From the NCBI GenBank assembly GCA_028280305.1, contig JANQMC010000098.1, forward strand, positions 33,869-97,868: a stretch of DNA of 64,000 bases. Reading direction: 5' to 3'. The position numbers were made by a program, and so were the translations under genes. The notes beneath the pieces were generated by a model, which had not been told where the DNA came from, did not search any database, and was given only the letters and a program-made list of their open reading frames with translations. Shown in pieces: positions 9,466 through 18,356 of this stretch. The DNA comes from Pelagibius sp. Its GTDB lineage: Bacteria; Pseudomonadota; Alphaproteobacteria; Kiloniellales; Kiloniellaceae. How positions within the stretch are numbered: the stretch's first letter is position 1; each line of letters starts with the position of its first letter.

Positions 9466-11116
9466 GAGCGTTTGCCAGATCGGTCTCGGCAATGGCAGCC
9501 TTTGCACGTCCCAAGGCCAAGGGCGCCACGGAGAGGCTGCGCAGGCCGCAGCGCAGGAGACCGGGAATCTCTGAAGGCTCGCCCCCCGCATCGCCACAAA
9601 GGCTGACGTCGCGCTCGATGGCGGCAGCTCCCTCGATCAGCGAGCGGATCAGCTTCAGCATCGCCGGATGGGCGGAATCGTTGAGATCGGCCACAGCCGC
9701 GATGTCACGGCCCGCCGCGGTGACGTATTGGGTGAGATCGTTGGAGCCGATGGAGAAGAAAGCCGCCTCGGCGAACAGCTCCGGCGCAATGGCGGCTGCC
9801 GGCACCTCCACCATCATCCCCAGGGGTGCTTCACCACAGGCAACGCCCTCGGCCCGCAGAGCGACCAGCGCTTCCTCATAAAGGCGTTTCGCCTTCGTGA
9901 GTTCCTCCGGACGGGTCACCATGGGCAGCATAATCTTCAGGTTACCTTCTGGCGCAGACCGCGCCAGAGCCCGCAGTTGCACCCGGAACACCTCCAGCCG
10001 CGCCAGCGAGAGACGCAGGCCGCGCAGACCGAGGAAGGGGTTGGACTCGTTATCCGCGGTCAGTCCGGCAATCGGCTTGTCGCCGCCGGCATCCAGTGTG
10101 CGGATGACGACCGGCTTGTCACCGGCCCAGCGCAGAATGCGGCTGTAGGCAAGATACTGCTGCTCCTCATCCGGCAAACCGCCGGGCCCGTGGAACAGGA
10201 ACTCGCTGCGCACCAGACCGATGCCGTCGCAATCCGCCGGATCAAGGTCGTCGAGTTCGTCCGGGTCGGCAACGTTGATCATGACGGCAATCGCCGTGCC
10301 GTCGCCGGTGACCGCCGGCTTGCCGCGATAACTTTCTTCAAGCTGGCGATTGCTGCTGGCCGCTTGCTGGCGCCGGGTAAAGGCGTTGCGCTCCTGGTCA
10401 TCCGGATCGACAATCAATATGCCGTCGTCGCCGTCCAGCAGAACTTCCCCCGTCTCCGGCAGGTCCGCATCCCCGAGGCCGACCACCATGGGCACCCCCC
10501 TTGCCCGGGCGAGCATGGCGACGTGGCTGGAAGGGCTGCCCTGGCGCAGCGCCAGCCCCCCGCCCCGGCTCCAGTCGGTTTCCAGAAACCGGCTCGGGGT
10601 GATTTCATGGCCGGCGAGCACAGCCCCATCAGGAAGCGCCTGGACACAGGAAGCGCCTCTCAGGTTCCGCAGCACGCGGTCCCTCAGGTCCTTGAGATCA
10701 CTGGCGCGGGCCTGGAAATATTCATCCTCCGCCGCCTCATAGTCGGCAACCTGGGCATCAAGGGCAGCCTGCCAAGCCGCCTCCGCAGCAATTCCCTCGC
10801 GGATCGAAAACAAGGCGGGCTCAACCAGGGCATCGTCTTCCAGCATGGCAATCTGAAATTCGATGATCCCGGCCGTCTCCTCATCCAACTGATCCATCAA
10901 GCCGGCCAGATCCTGCGTTGCGGCCGTGATCGCCCCGCGCAAACGCTCAGCTTCCCCATCGGGGCTCTTGGATTCTGCAACCTGAGCCCCTGCGCCAGCA
11001 GAAGACACGTCATCAAGCAGCACCAACGTTCCGGCAGCCAGGCCCGGCGATGCGGGCCTGCCCCTGAATGACCTACCACGCAAGGAACGGGCTCCCGTCT
11101 CAGGCATTGGCGGCAT
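9458..11116 (-). CDS. PTS enzyme I-type PEP phosphotransferase dedicated to DhaM
   Basis: Full-length enzyme I architecture in 552 residues: an N-terminal HPr-binding and phosphohistidine domain with His198 in S-S-H-V-A-M-L-A-R, then a PEP-binding barrel with S-I-G-S-N-D-L-T-Q-Y and the C-G-D-A-G-G cysteine loop. It has no N-terminal GAF domain, so it is not PtsP/EI-Ntr. It would take phosphate from PEP and pass it to the adjacent HPr. E. coli DhaM instead carries a fused, truncated EI, so here the relay is split into complete stand-alone proteins. The ATG at 11116 overlaps the HPr gene; an in-frame ATG at 11107 is also possible. Confidence 0.9.
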   Translation of the reverse strand: MPPMPETGARSLRGRSFRGRPASPGLAAGTLVLLDDVSSAGAGAQVAESKSPDGEAERLRGAITAATQDLAGLMDQLDEETAGIIEFQIAMLEDDALVEPALFSIREGIAAEAAWQAALDAQVADYEAAEDEYFQARASDLKDLRDRVLRNLRGASCVQALPDGAVLAGHEITPSRFLETDWSRGGGLALRQGSPSSHVAMLARARGVPMVVGLGDADLPETGEVLLDGDDGILIVDPDDQERNAFTRRQQAASSNRQLEESYRGKPAVTGDGTAIAVMINVADPDELDDLDPADCDGIGLVRSEFLFHGPGGLPDEEQQYLAYSRILRWAGDKPVVIRTLDAGGDKPIAGLTADNESNPFLGLRGLRLSLARLEVFRVQLRALARSAPEGNLKIMLPMVTRPEELTKAKRLYEEALVALRAEGVACGEAPLGMMVEVPAAAIAPELFAEAAFFSIGSNDLTQYVTAAGRDIAAVADLNDSAHPAMLKLIRSLIEGAAAIERDVSLCGDAGGEPSEIPGLLRCGLRSLSVAPLALGRAKAAIAETDLANAHA

Positions 11117-11396
11117 CGGCCTTGCCTTCGTCGAAGTCGCGTTCGACCAAAGCCGTCAGCGCGGCCAGGGCCGCTGCGGCGTCCGCGCCCTCGGCACGGA
11201 AGAAAAGCGTTGTATCCTTCGGCGCCTTGGCGGCCATGACCTTGACGATGCTCTTGGCGTCGATCCAGGGCCCCTCCGCCCCGGCGATGGCGAGTTCGAT
11301 CTGTGCCGTGAAAGTCTTGGCGAGCTTGGTCAGCTTCACCGAGGGCCGGGCGTGAAGGCCAATCTCGTGGGTCATGAAAACTGAAGCTTGTTCCAT
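11100..11396 (-). CDS. HPr-type phosphocarrier protein
   Basis: A 98-residue HPr. Starting at the ATG at 11396 places the active-site histidine at position 15 (E-I-G-L-H-A-R-P-S), the canonical number, which is why I prefer it to an upstream TTG at 11417. A conserved serine lies in D-A-K-S-I-V near position 49, where HPr kinase would act in other proteins. The C-terminus is longer and more acidic than in standard HPr. It sits between dhaM and the EI gene and should hand phosphate from EI to DhaM. Confidence 0.9.
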   Translation of the reverse strand: MEQASVFMTHEIGLHARPSVKLTKLAKTFTAQIELAIAGAEGPWIDAKSIVKVMAAKAPKDTTLFFRAEGADAAAALAALTALVERDFDEGKADAANA

Positions 11397-11453
11397 CTTG
11401 TCCGCCGTCTTCGTCAAATCAACCAGTCACAGGCCCAAAACCGAAACCCGCCG

Positions 11454-11849
11454 TCATGCCGGCGAAAGCTCTTCCGCCGTTCGCCGGACAATGTCGAGCG
11501 ATGCGCCGCCCGAGGCTTCCGTCGCGGCGATCACCGCGCCCTCGACAATCGGCGCGTTGCAGATCGCAATCCGCTGCTGCCGATCCTCCGGCTGCATCTC
11601 GATTGCCATCTCGCTATTGGTCTCCGCGCCGCCGAGGTCAACCAGAATGGCCACGCCGGCTTCGGACCAGGCCGCGTCGATGGCGCTCAGGATGCTTTCA
11701 ACCGAAGTGCCCAGCCCGCCGTCAGTATCGCCGCCGCAAGAGGCGAGCGGCACCTCTTCACCCACCATCTGGCGCACCATGTCCGCCGTGCCTCGCGCCA
11801 CATCAGGCGAGTGCGATACAATGACGATACCGACGTTTCCGCTTGCCAT
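11454..11849 (-). CDS. dhaM: DhaM, EIIA-like phosphotransferase subunit of Dha kinase
   Basis: A 131-residue protein of the EIIA-mannose/DhaM fold. The phosphorylated histidine is His13 in V-I-V-S-H-S-P-D-V-A, near the start of the first strand as in other DhaM proteins, and the block A-I-L-V-D-L-G-G-A-E-T-N follows. It rephosphorylates ADP bound in DhaL. It is the single EIIA domain only, without the HPr and EI extensions fused in E. coli DhaM; those functions are encoded by the next two genes. It starts six bases after the dhaL stop. Confidence 0.92.
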   Translation of the reverse strand: MASGNVGIVIVSHSPDVARGTADMVRQMVGEEVPLASCGGDTDGGLGTSVESILSAIDAAWSEAGVAILVDLGGAETNSEMAIEMQPEDRQQRIAICNAPIVEGAVIAATEASGGASLDIVRRTAEELSPA

Positions 11850-11854
11850 TCCTT

Positions 11855-12460
11855 CTAACCTTCCAGAATCTTAGAGGCCTTTGTTATCATCAAAGATGAA
11901 GAACGGGCACCCGGGTCCATGTGCCCGATCGAGCGCTCGCCCAGAAAGGACGCCCGACCCCGCTCCGCCCGCATGGGGATGGTGGCCTCGGCGGCCTCGG
12001 CGGCCGCCACACAGAGCGCCTCGGAGGGGCTGGGATCGTTTTTCAACTGCTCCAAAGCCGGCGCCAGCACGTCGAGCATGGTCTTCTGACCGGGATGCGA
12101 CTTGCCCCGCGCCATGACCGCCTGCAGCGCCGCGTCGAAGGCCGCCACCGTGTCCGTGGAATTCGGTTTCTCCGGCAGGCTTTTGCCCAGCGTCATGAAG
12201 AAGGTGCCGTAGAGCGGCCCGGAGGCACCGCCGACCTTCATCACCAGAGCCATGCCGATCGCTTTCAAGGCTTCGGGCAGGGTCTTTTCCGCCAGCGCAT
12301 CGATATCAGCCAGAACCGCTTCGGCACCACGCTTCATGTTCACCCCGTGATCGCCGTCGCCGACCGCCTGATCGAGCGCCGTCAGTTCTTCCGCATGGTC
12401 GATCACGTCCTGCGCAACGGCCTCTATCAGGCTCCGGCGGCTTGCTGCGTCCTCTAGCAT
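11855..12460 (-). CDS. dhaL: PTS-dependent dihydroxyacetone kinase, ADP-binding subunit DhaL
   Basis: A 201-residue helical-barrel kinase subunit. The three Mg-binding aspartates are Asp30, Asp35 and Asp37 (L-D-Q-A-V-G-D-G-D-H-G), at the positions known from E. coli DhaL, and the nucleotide loop G-G-A-S-G-P-L-Y-G is present. It holds ADP/ATP as a cofactor that DhaM recharges, and transfers phosphate to the ketose on DhaK. It begins only seven bases after the ABC ATPase stop, so import and phosphorylation are encoded in one transcription unit. Confidence 0.94.
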   Translation of the reverse strand: MLEDAASRRSLIEAVAQDVIDHAEELTALDQAVGDGDHGVNMKRGAEAVLADIDALAEKTLPEALKAIGMALVMKVGGASGPLYGTFFMTLGKSLPEKPNSTDTVAAFDAALQAVMARGKSHPGQKTMLDVLAPALEQLKNDPSPSEALCVAAAEAAEATIPMRAERGRASFLGERSIGHMDPGARSSSLMITKASKILEG

Positions 12461-12467
12461 GGCTTCC

Positions 12468-13490
12468 TCACGTTTCGGCCCTCAGACGCTCCCCAGCGCC
12501 GTCGAAGTAGAGTGGATTGATCAATTCCAGGGAAACACCGTCCGCCACCGTCAGATCGGTGTCGGGTTCGACCAGCGTGGTAACCTTGCGGTCGCCGACG
12601 GTGATGTGCAGATGGTTCTGGTCACCCAGGTGTTCAATCCACTGCACCTTGCCCTGAGCCGCGCTCTCCGCTGCCTTACGAATGCGGATATGCTCGGTGC
12701 GCGCGCCGATGGTCGCGGTGCCCGCCGGCGCGGTGCCGGCGGGAATGAGATCGCGGGGAATGAGATTGATTGCCGGCTGCCCCAGGCGCGTCGCGACATA
12801 GACATTGCGCGGGTCCTCGTAGATCTCGCGCGGCGCCCCGACCTGGATCAGACTTCCCTGATCGATCACACCGATGCGATTGGCCATGGTCATGGCCTCG
12901 ATCTGGTCGTGGGTGACATAGAGCAGGGTCGCCCCCAGGTCTTTCTGGATGCGTTTCAGTTCGATGCGCATGTCGGCGCGCAGCTTGGCATCCAGAGACG
13001 ACAGCGGCTCGTCCATCAGATAAATCTGCGGCGCCCGCACCAGGGCCCGGCCGATGGCCACGCGCTGCATCTCGCCGCCGGAAAGCTGGGTCGCCTTATT
13101 CTGCAGCTTGTCGGGAATGCGCAGCATCTCGGCGATGGCGTTGACGCGTTCCTTGATCTCCGGTTCCGGCACCCGACGCGCCGGAGAGCGCAGCGGAAAG
13201 GCCAGGTTGTCGAAAACCGTCAGATGGGGATAGAGCGAATACTGCTGAAAGACGAAGCTGACGTCGCGCACCGTCGGCGAGGCCAAAGTGACGTCGTGGC
13301 CGCCGATTTCAATCCTGCCTTCATCAGCCTTTTCCAGGCCCGCAACCAGCCGCAGGGTCGTCGTCTTCCCCGCCCCGGTGGGCCCCAGCAGAACCACGAA
13401 CTCGCCGTCCGCCACCGTAAGGTCCATCCGGTCAACGGCGGTGGTTTCATCGAAGCGCTTGGTGACGCCGCTCAGGCGAACCTCAGCCAT
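12468..13490 (-). CDS. Sugar/polyol ABC transporter ATPase, second copy (CUT1 type)
   Basis: A MalK/UgpC-like ATPase of 340 residues, counted from the ATG at 13490, which overlaps the stop of the preceding ATPase gene. Walker A is G-P-T-G-A-G-K-T-T-T, the signature L-S-G-G-E-M-Q-R, Walker B Y-L-M-D-E-P-L-S-S-L-D, then an H-loop T-H-D-Q. The C-terminal 110 residues form the TOBE/OB regulatory region. Two different ATPases in one operon imply a heterodimeric motor, as in rhizobial glycerol importers (GlpST). Confidence 0.93.
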   Translation of the reverse strand: MAEVRLSGVTKRFDETTAVDRMDLTVADGEFVVLLGPTGAGKTTTLRLVAGLEKADEGRIEIGGHDVTLASPTVRDVSFVFQQYSLYPHLTVFDNLAFPLRSPARRVPEPEIKERVNAIAEMLRIPDKLQNKATQLSGGEMQRVAIGRALVRAPQIYLMDEPLSSLDAKLRADMRIELKRIQKDLGATLLYVTHDQIEAMTMANRIGVIDQGSLIQVGAPREIYEDPRNVYVATRLGQPAINLIPRDLIPAGTAPAGTATIGARTEHIRIRKAAESAAQGKVQWIEHLGDQNHLHITVGDRKVTTLVEPDTDLTVADGVSLELINPLYFDGAGERLRAET

Positions 13491-14580
13491 GCCGGCCTCC
13501 GTCATAAAGGGCAGTCTGGATGGCCCGGCCGCTGGATGCATCAAAGAGCGAGAGACGCTCCGACATGAAACTGAGGCCGACGGATTCTCCCGCCGATACC
13601 CGGGTGTCGGCGCGCAGCCGCGCCTTCACCATGCCCTGACCGGTTTCCACCGTGACGATCTGGTTGGTGCCCAGGTACTCGGCCTCGAATACCTCTCCGC
13701 GCAGACTGGAGCTGTCATCGAAGCGGATGTGCTCGGGACGCACCCCCAGGGCCAGGGCACCCTCGCCCCGGTCCTCGCGCAGTTCCGGCACCACAACCTC
13801 CGTCGCATCCATACGCACGGCAGCCGCCCCCTTGGCGACGGCGCCGTGGAATCTCAGGAAGTTCATCGGCGGCGAACCGATGAACTCCGCCACGAACATG
13901 GTGGCCGGGCGGTCATAGATTTCCTGCGGCGCACCGAACTGTTCGACATAACCCTTGTTCATCACCGCGATCTTGTCGGCCATGGACATGGCTTCGAGCT
14001 GGTCGTGGGTGACATAGACCGTGGTCGCGTCGATCCGATCATGCAGCAGGCGCAGTTCCTCGCACATCAGATCGCGGAACTCGGCATCCAGGGTGCCCAG
14101 CGGCTCGTCCATCAGAAAGGCCATGGGGCGGCGCACGATGGCGCGGCCCAGGGCGACGCGTTGGCGATCACCGCCGGCGAGGCCGGAGACCGATTTGTTC
14201 AGCAGGTGATCAATGCGCAAAAGTCGTGCCGTTTCTTCCACCCGCTCCCGGATCTCACGGCGCGACCGCCCGATGCACTTCAGCGGAAAGCCGATGTTCT
14301 GGCACACGTTCATATGAGGATAGAGCGCAAAGAGCTGGAATACGAAAGCGATGTCGCGCTGGGAGGCGCGGTTGAAGGTTACCTCCTCGCCGCCCAGGTA
14401 GATGGCGCCGGAAGACGGCAGTTCCAGGCCTGCGATCATCCGCAGCGTCGTCGTCTTGCCACAGCCCGACGGCCCCAGCATGACGAAGAAATCGCCGTCG
14501 TCGATGGTGAAGGTGGAATCGGCCACCGCCACGAAGTCGTCGAAGGTCTTGCGCAGGTTCTCAACCCGAATCTCAGCCAT
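13483..14580 (-). CDS. Sugar/polyol ABC transporter ATPase, first copy (CUT1 type)
   Basis: A 365-residue ATPase with Walker A G-P-S-G-C-G-K-T-T-T, Walker B F-L-M-D-E-P-L-G-T-L-D and a C-terminal TOBE region. The ABC signature deviates from the consensus: V-S-G-L-A-G-G-D-R-Q-R-V replaces LSGGQ-x-R, so this site may be the weaker one of a heterodimer with its downstream partner. The gene follows the small membrane protein after 9 bases and overlaps the next ATPase by 8. Confidence 0.93.
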   Translation of the reverse strand: MAEIRVENLRKTFDDFVAVADSTFTIDDGDFFVMLGPSGCGKTTTLRMIAGLELPSSGAIYLGGEEVTFNRASQRDIAFVFQLFALYPHMNVCQNIGFPLKCIGRSRREIRERVEETARLLRIDHLLNKSVSGLAGGDRQRVALGRAIVRRPMAFLMDEPLGTLDAEFRDLMCEELRLLHDRIDATTVYVTHDQLEAMSMADKIAVMNKGYVEQFGAPQEIYDRPATMFVAEFIGSPPMNFLRFHGAVAKGAAAVRMDATEVVVPELREDRGEGALALGVRPEHIRFDDSSSLRGEVFEAEYLGTNQIVTVETGQGMVKARLRADTRVSAGESVGLSFMSERLSLFDASSGRAIQTALYDGGRHG

Positions 14581-14589
14581 GATCCCGAC

Positions 14590-14802
14590 TCACTCCGGAA
14601 AGTGGCTGACGATGATGAACATCACCGTGCCGGTCAGAATGGTCACGAAGGAATAGGTGAAGAGCGACAGCGCGAAGGGCTGCATCAGCATGAAGACGCC
14701 GACAGCAATGATCACCGTCGCCAGATTCTCCCAGGGGCCGCGGCGCAACCGCAGAAAACGGCTCAGCAGGCTTGGGGTTTCGGTTTCTCGGTCCAGGCTC
14801 AT
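14590..14802 (-). CDS. Small two-helix membrane protein within the ABC operon
   Basis: Seventy residues from the ATG at 14802, which overlaps the permease stop in an ATGA arrangement. The first 25 residues are charged and cytosolic in character; two hydrophobic segments follow (about residues 27-43 and 47-66). It sits between the permeases and the ATPases. Rhizobial glycerol ABC operons carry a comparable small gene of unknown role (glpU), from memory. It could be an accessory subunit that stabilises the permease pair. No enzymatic motif is visible. Confidence 0.72.
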   Translation of the reverse strand: MSLDRETETPSLLSRFLRLRRGPWENLATVIIAVGVFMLMQPFALSLFTYSFVTILTGTVMFIIVSHFPE

Positions 14803-15749
14803 TTCCGTACCGCTCCAAAGGTGATGCCGCGCAGCAGGTGCTTCCTCAAGAGTATCGTGAAGGCCACGATGGGGATGAGGAACAACGTCGCCCCAGCGGC
14901 GACAGCCGGCCAATCCAGGCCACCCTCGCCGATGATCGTCGGAATGAAAGGCGGCGCGGTCTGCGCAGTGCCGGATGTCAGCAGCAGCGCGAAGGCATAC
15001 TCGTTCCAGGAAAAGATCAGGCAGAAGATCGCCGTCGCGGCGATGCCCGTTGCCGCCTGCGGCAACACGACTTTCCGGAAGGCCTGCAGGCGGGTGTAGC
15101 CGTCGATCAGCGCGGCCTCCTCATACTCCCGCGGGATTTCATCGATGAAACCCTTCAGCAGCCAGACCGCCAGCGAAATGTTCACCGCCGTATAGAGCAG
15201 GATCATGCCCAGATGGGTGTCGGAGAGCCCAAGGGTCCGGTACATCAGGAAGATCGGGATGGCCACGGCGATGGGCGGCATCATCCGCGTGCTGAGGATG
15301 AAGAACATCAGATCGTCCTTCAGCGGCACCTTGAAGCGCGAGAAGGCATAAGCCGCCAGGGTGCCCAGGAAGACCGAGAGAAAGGTCGAGCCGAAACCGA
15401 TGATCACTGAGTTCATGAAGCGCTCGCCGAACTTGGACGGACCGGCGATCACCATGTTGCGCTCCCGAACCAGGGCCTCGACCCAGTTGTCCGGCGGCGG
15501 CAGGGTCGCCATGTACTCCGGTGTCTGGCGGGAACGCGTGGTGAAGAGGTTTACATAACCCTCCAGCGACGGCTCGAAGATCACCTTCGGCGGGTAGGAG
15601 ATCGAATCCTGCGGCGTCTTGAAGCCGGTCATGAAAATCCAGACCAGCGGCAGGATGGTGATCAGCGCATAGAGAATGACCAATGCGCTGGCAAAACGCC
15701 GCGTCCAGGGCTTGGCGTCGACAACCGAGTGGGCAGTGCTGGCGCTCAT
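14799..15749 (-). CDS. Sugar/polyol ABC transporter permease (MalG-like)
   Basis: Counted from the ATG at 15749, the product has 316 residues and about six membrane helices. The EAA loop that contacts the ATPase reads E-Y-E-E-A-A-L-I-D-G-Y-T-R. A periplasmic insertion of about 60 residues follows the first helix. The start overlaps the stop of the upstream permease by ATGA. The open frame continues upstream to 15851, but that part lies in the other permease gene and lacks permease character. Confidence 0.92.
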   Translation of the reverse strand: MSASTAHSVVDAKPWTRRFASALVILYALITILPLVWIFMTGFKTPQDSISYPPKVIFEPSLEGYVNLFTTRSRQTPEYMATLPPPDNWVEALVRERNMVIAGPSKFGERFMNSVIIGFGSTFLSVFLGTLAAYAFSRFKVPLKDDLMFFILSTRMMPPIAVAIPIFLMYRTLGLSDTHLGMILLYTAVNISLAVWLLKGFIDEIPREYEEAALIDGYTRLQAFRKVVLPQAATGIAATAIFCLIFSWNEYAFALLLTSGTAQTAPPFIPTIIGEGGLDWPAVAAGATLFLIPIVAFTILLRKHLLRGITFGAVRK

Positions 15750-16723
15750 CGCTGTTTCACCTTGTTGAGGGCCTTCACATAGATGTTGGCCACGCCGAAT
15801 ACGGTCACGAAGAGGATGATCGCAAAGGCCGAGGAATAGCCGGTGCGCCACTTCTCAAAGGCTTCGCGTTTCAGGTTGATCGAGGCCAGTTCGGTGATCG
15901 ACCCGGGCCCGCCGGAGGTCAGTTCGACCACAAGATCGAACATCTTGAAATTCTCGATGACCCGGAAGAGCACGGCCAGCATCAGGAAGGGCAGCACCAT
16001 CGGCAGAGTGATCGACCAGAACTGCCGCCACTTGGAAGCGCGGTCCACCTCTGCCGCCTCATAGATGTAGTCGGGGATCGACCTGAGGCCGGCCAGACAG
16101 ATCAGCATGATGTAGGGCGTCCACATCCAGGTGTCGACGATGACGATGGCCCAGGGCGCGAGGTTCACATCGCCCAGCATCTGGAACGACGAGGGCTCGA
16201 TCCCGCCGAAGAAGGCGATGACGTAATTGAAGAGGCCGATCTGCGGCTGATAGAGGAAGGTCCAGAAGTTACCCACCACCGCCGGCGACAGCATCATCGG
16301 CAGCAGGATGATGGTGGTCCAGAAACCGTGGCCTTTGAATTGCTTGTTGATGAGCCAGGCCAGCGCAAAGCCGAGGATCACCTGCAGTGTCATGGTCCAG
16401 ATCAGGAAGTGGGCGGTGACCTGCAGGGTCTGCCAGATATCGCTGTCGGTCAGCACCCGCTCATAGTTGCGCAGGCCGATGAACTCGTAGCCCCGCGCGG
16501 CGCGGTTGGCTTTGTAGTTGGTGAAGGATAGATAGACCGTCCAGATCAGCGGAAAGATGTTGATCGCCAGAAGCAGCACCAAGGTCGGGCCGATGAAAAG
16601 CCAGGCCACCGCCTTGTCGGAAAGTCCGCTGAAGCGTCTTGCCATGCCGGGCGGTGTTGCCCGGGCGGCGCGCTCGGCCACCTTTTCTATTCCGCGTGTC
16701 GTCGATTCAGCCATGGGATCCAC
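15746..16723 (-). CDS. Sugar/polyol ABC transporter permease (MalF-like)
   Basis: A 325-residue inner-membrane permease with an N-terminal cytosolic tail, six predicted helices and the EAA loop Y-E-A-A-E-V-D-R-A-S-K. The GTG at 16723 has a GAGG-type ribosome site at good spacing; the ATG three codons in (16714) is an alternative. It forms the transmembrane pore with the next permease. It follows the binding-protein gene after a 116-base gap that contains a hairpin. Confidence 0.92.
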   Translation of the reverse strand: MDPMAESTTRGIEKVAERAARATPPGMARRFSGLSDKAVAWLFIGPTLVLLLAINIFPLIWTVYLSFTNYKANRAARGYEFIGLRNYERVLTDSDIWQTLQVTAHFLIWTMTLQVILGFALAWLINKQFKGHGFWTTIILLPMMLSPAVVGNFWTFLYQPQIGLFNYVIAFFGGIEPSSFQMLGDVNLAPWAIVIVDTWMWTPYIMLICLAGLRSIPDYIYEAAEVDRASKWRQFWSITLPMVLPFLMLAVLFRVIENFKMFDLVVELTSGGPGSITELASINLKREAFEKWRTGYSSAFAIILFVTVFGVANIYVKALNKVKQR

Positions 16724-16787
16724 TCAACACTGCCTCTGCCGAACAGCAGCGGCCTGTTGGAAATGTTACGGACGTGTCGGCGTGGCT

Positions 16788-16814
16788 CCCCCGCCCCACA
16801 ATGTGGGACAGGGG
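16788..16814 (-). terminator. Intercistronic hairpin after the binding-protein gene
   Basis: CCCAC and GTGGG pair around an AAT loop, and an outer CCCC/GGGG pair extends the stem across small bulges. It lies 25 bases beyond the stop codon of the substrate-binding protein gene, with no strong T-run. This suits a partial terminator or RNA-stabilising element that raises binding-protein expression over the membrane components. Confidence 0.5.
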
Positions 16815-16839
16815 AAACCGACCACCCGGGAAACGGAAG

Positions 16840-18171
16840 CTAGAGCTTGCCTTCGTCTTCGAAGACTTCGACCCAGTCTTCCTTCAGCTTGTCCATGGCT
16901 TCCTGCGCCGTGCCCTGATCGGCGACAACGTAGTCATGGAAACGCTTCTGCATGGCCAGCATCAGCTCGGCATAGGCCGGCTCCTGCCAGAAGTCCTGGA
17001 CGCCGGACATGGCCTTCAGGAAGTCGGCCGCAAAGGGCGCCGAAGCCTCGAAGCCTGGGTCCTGCACCACGGCGTTGTGCACCGCATAGCCGCCGAGCGA
17101 CCACCACTTCTTTTGCACATCCGCACCGGCGAACCACTTGATGTACTCCAGGGCCTCTTCCTGCTTGTCGGAATAAGCGACGACGGAGATGCCCTGACCG
17201 CCGAGGGTCGAGGCTTCGACCTTCTGGCCCGGGTTCACGAAGAAACCGATGCGCTCACCACCGACCACCGGGTCCTTGTAAAGACCGGGGAAGAAGGCGA
17301 ACCAGTTCATCATCATCGCGACCTGGCCGGACTTGAAGGCGTCCAGGCCTTCCTGCATGTAGGAGTCCGTGTAGCCCGGAGGGGTGCAGCACTTGTAGAG
17401 ATCCTTGTAGAAATCCAGCGCCTCGACCGCCGCGGCGGAGTTCACGAAGCCGTCCATGTCATAGGGCTTGTCGGGGTTCTGGTATTCGAAACCCCAGGAG
17501 TAAAGCGCTGCGGTGGCGCCCATGGTGATGCCTTCCGACCCGCGCTCTGTAAAGATGGCGGCACCGTAGACCTTTTTGCCGTCGATCTCGCGGCCCTGGA
17601 AGAACTCCGCGACTTCCTTCAACTCACTCCAGGTCGCCGGCGGCGCCAGATCACGGCCGTGCTTGGCCTTGAAGTCCGCCTGAAGCTCGGGACGGGAGAA
17701 CCAATCCTTGCGATAGACCCAGCCCAAAGCGTCGCCCATGGCCGGCAGCGCCCAGTAGTTCGGGCTGCCCTTCGGCCAGGTCGAATAGGCATAGACCGTC
17801 GCCGGCAGGAAGTTATCCATCGAGATATCTTCCTTGTCGAAGAACGCGTTCAGCTTCACATAGTGGCCGTTTTCGGCGGAACCGCCGATCCACTGTGAGT
17901 CGCCGATCAGGAGATCGCAGAGCTTACCGCCGGAGTTCAGCTCGTTCAGCATGCGGTCGGCAAAGTTCGGCCAGGGCACGAACTCGAACTTCATGTCGAT
18001 GCCCGACTGCGCCGTAAAATCCTTGGACAGCTCCACGAGCGCGTTTGCCGGATCCCAGGCCGCCCAGCAGAGCGTCAACTCCTTCGACTGCGCCTGCGCC
18101 TCGTCAACCGGCCCGGCAAAAGCAAAAGCCGCAGCGGAAACCGCGGTCGCTAAGGCAAGAACCTTTTTCAT
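16840..18171 (-). CDS. ABC transporter periplasmic substrate-binding protein (family 1)
   Basis: A 443-residue exported protein: a Sec signal peptide of about 27 residues ending near A-Q-A-Q-S, then a CUT1-type solute-binding fold beginning L-T-L-C-W-A-A-W-D-P-A-N. It is shorter than the roughly 570-residue GlpV glycerol-binding protein, so glycerol is not assured. The operon encodes a Dha-type kinase downstream, so a triose, small ketose or polyol is likely. It heads the 10-kb operon ending at dhaK. The 246-base upstream gap is A+T-rich and contains a candidate operator. Confidence 0.92.
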   Translation of the reverse strand: MKKVLALATAVSAAAFAFAGPVDEAQAQSKELTLCWAAWDPANALVELSKDFTAQSGIDMKFEFVPWPNFADRMLNELNSGGKLCDLLIGDSQWIGGSAENGHYVKLNAFFDKEDISMDNFLPATVYAYSTWPKGSPNYWALPAMGDALGWVYRKDWFSRPELQADFKAKHGRDLAPPATWSELKEVAEFFQGREIDGKKVYGAAIFTERGSEGITMGATAALYSWGFEYQNPDKPYDMDGFVNSAAAVEALDFYKDLYKCCTPPGYTDSYMQEGLDAFKSGQVAMMMNWFAFFPGLYKDPVVGGERIGFFVNPGQKVEASTLGGQGISVVAYSDKQEEALEYIKWFAGADVQKKWWSLGGYAVHNAVVQDPGFEASAPFAADFLKAMSGVQDFWQEPAYAELMLAMQKRFHDYVVADQGTAQEAMDKLKEDWVEVFEDEGKL

Positions 18172-18356
18172 TGTTATTCCTCCCTAGGGTTATGACGGCG
18201 GCGGTCAAGGGAACCGTCACCGCGTCCTTCAGCCACCGCGCCAATGGTCCGGTGCACCGAATTCCGTGAATCCATTTATCGATTCATGAAGGCTTGTTTG
18301 CCTCGTTTCCTCCCCGCCGGAGCTGCTTTGGCTCTCGGCATTTGTTTATTTATTGA

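Noticed and set aside
16840..18171. Binding protein as the glycerol-specific GlpV
   Set aside because: At 443 residues it is much shorter than GlpV as I know it, and no glpD or glpK lies in the window. Substrate left open.
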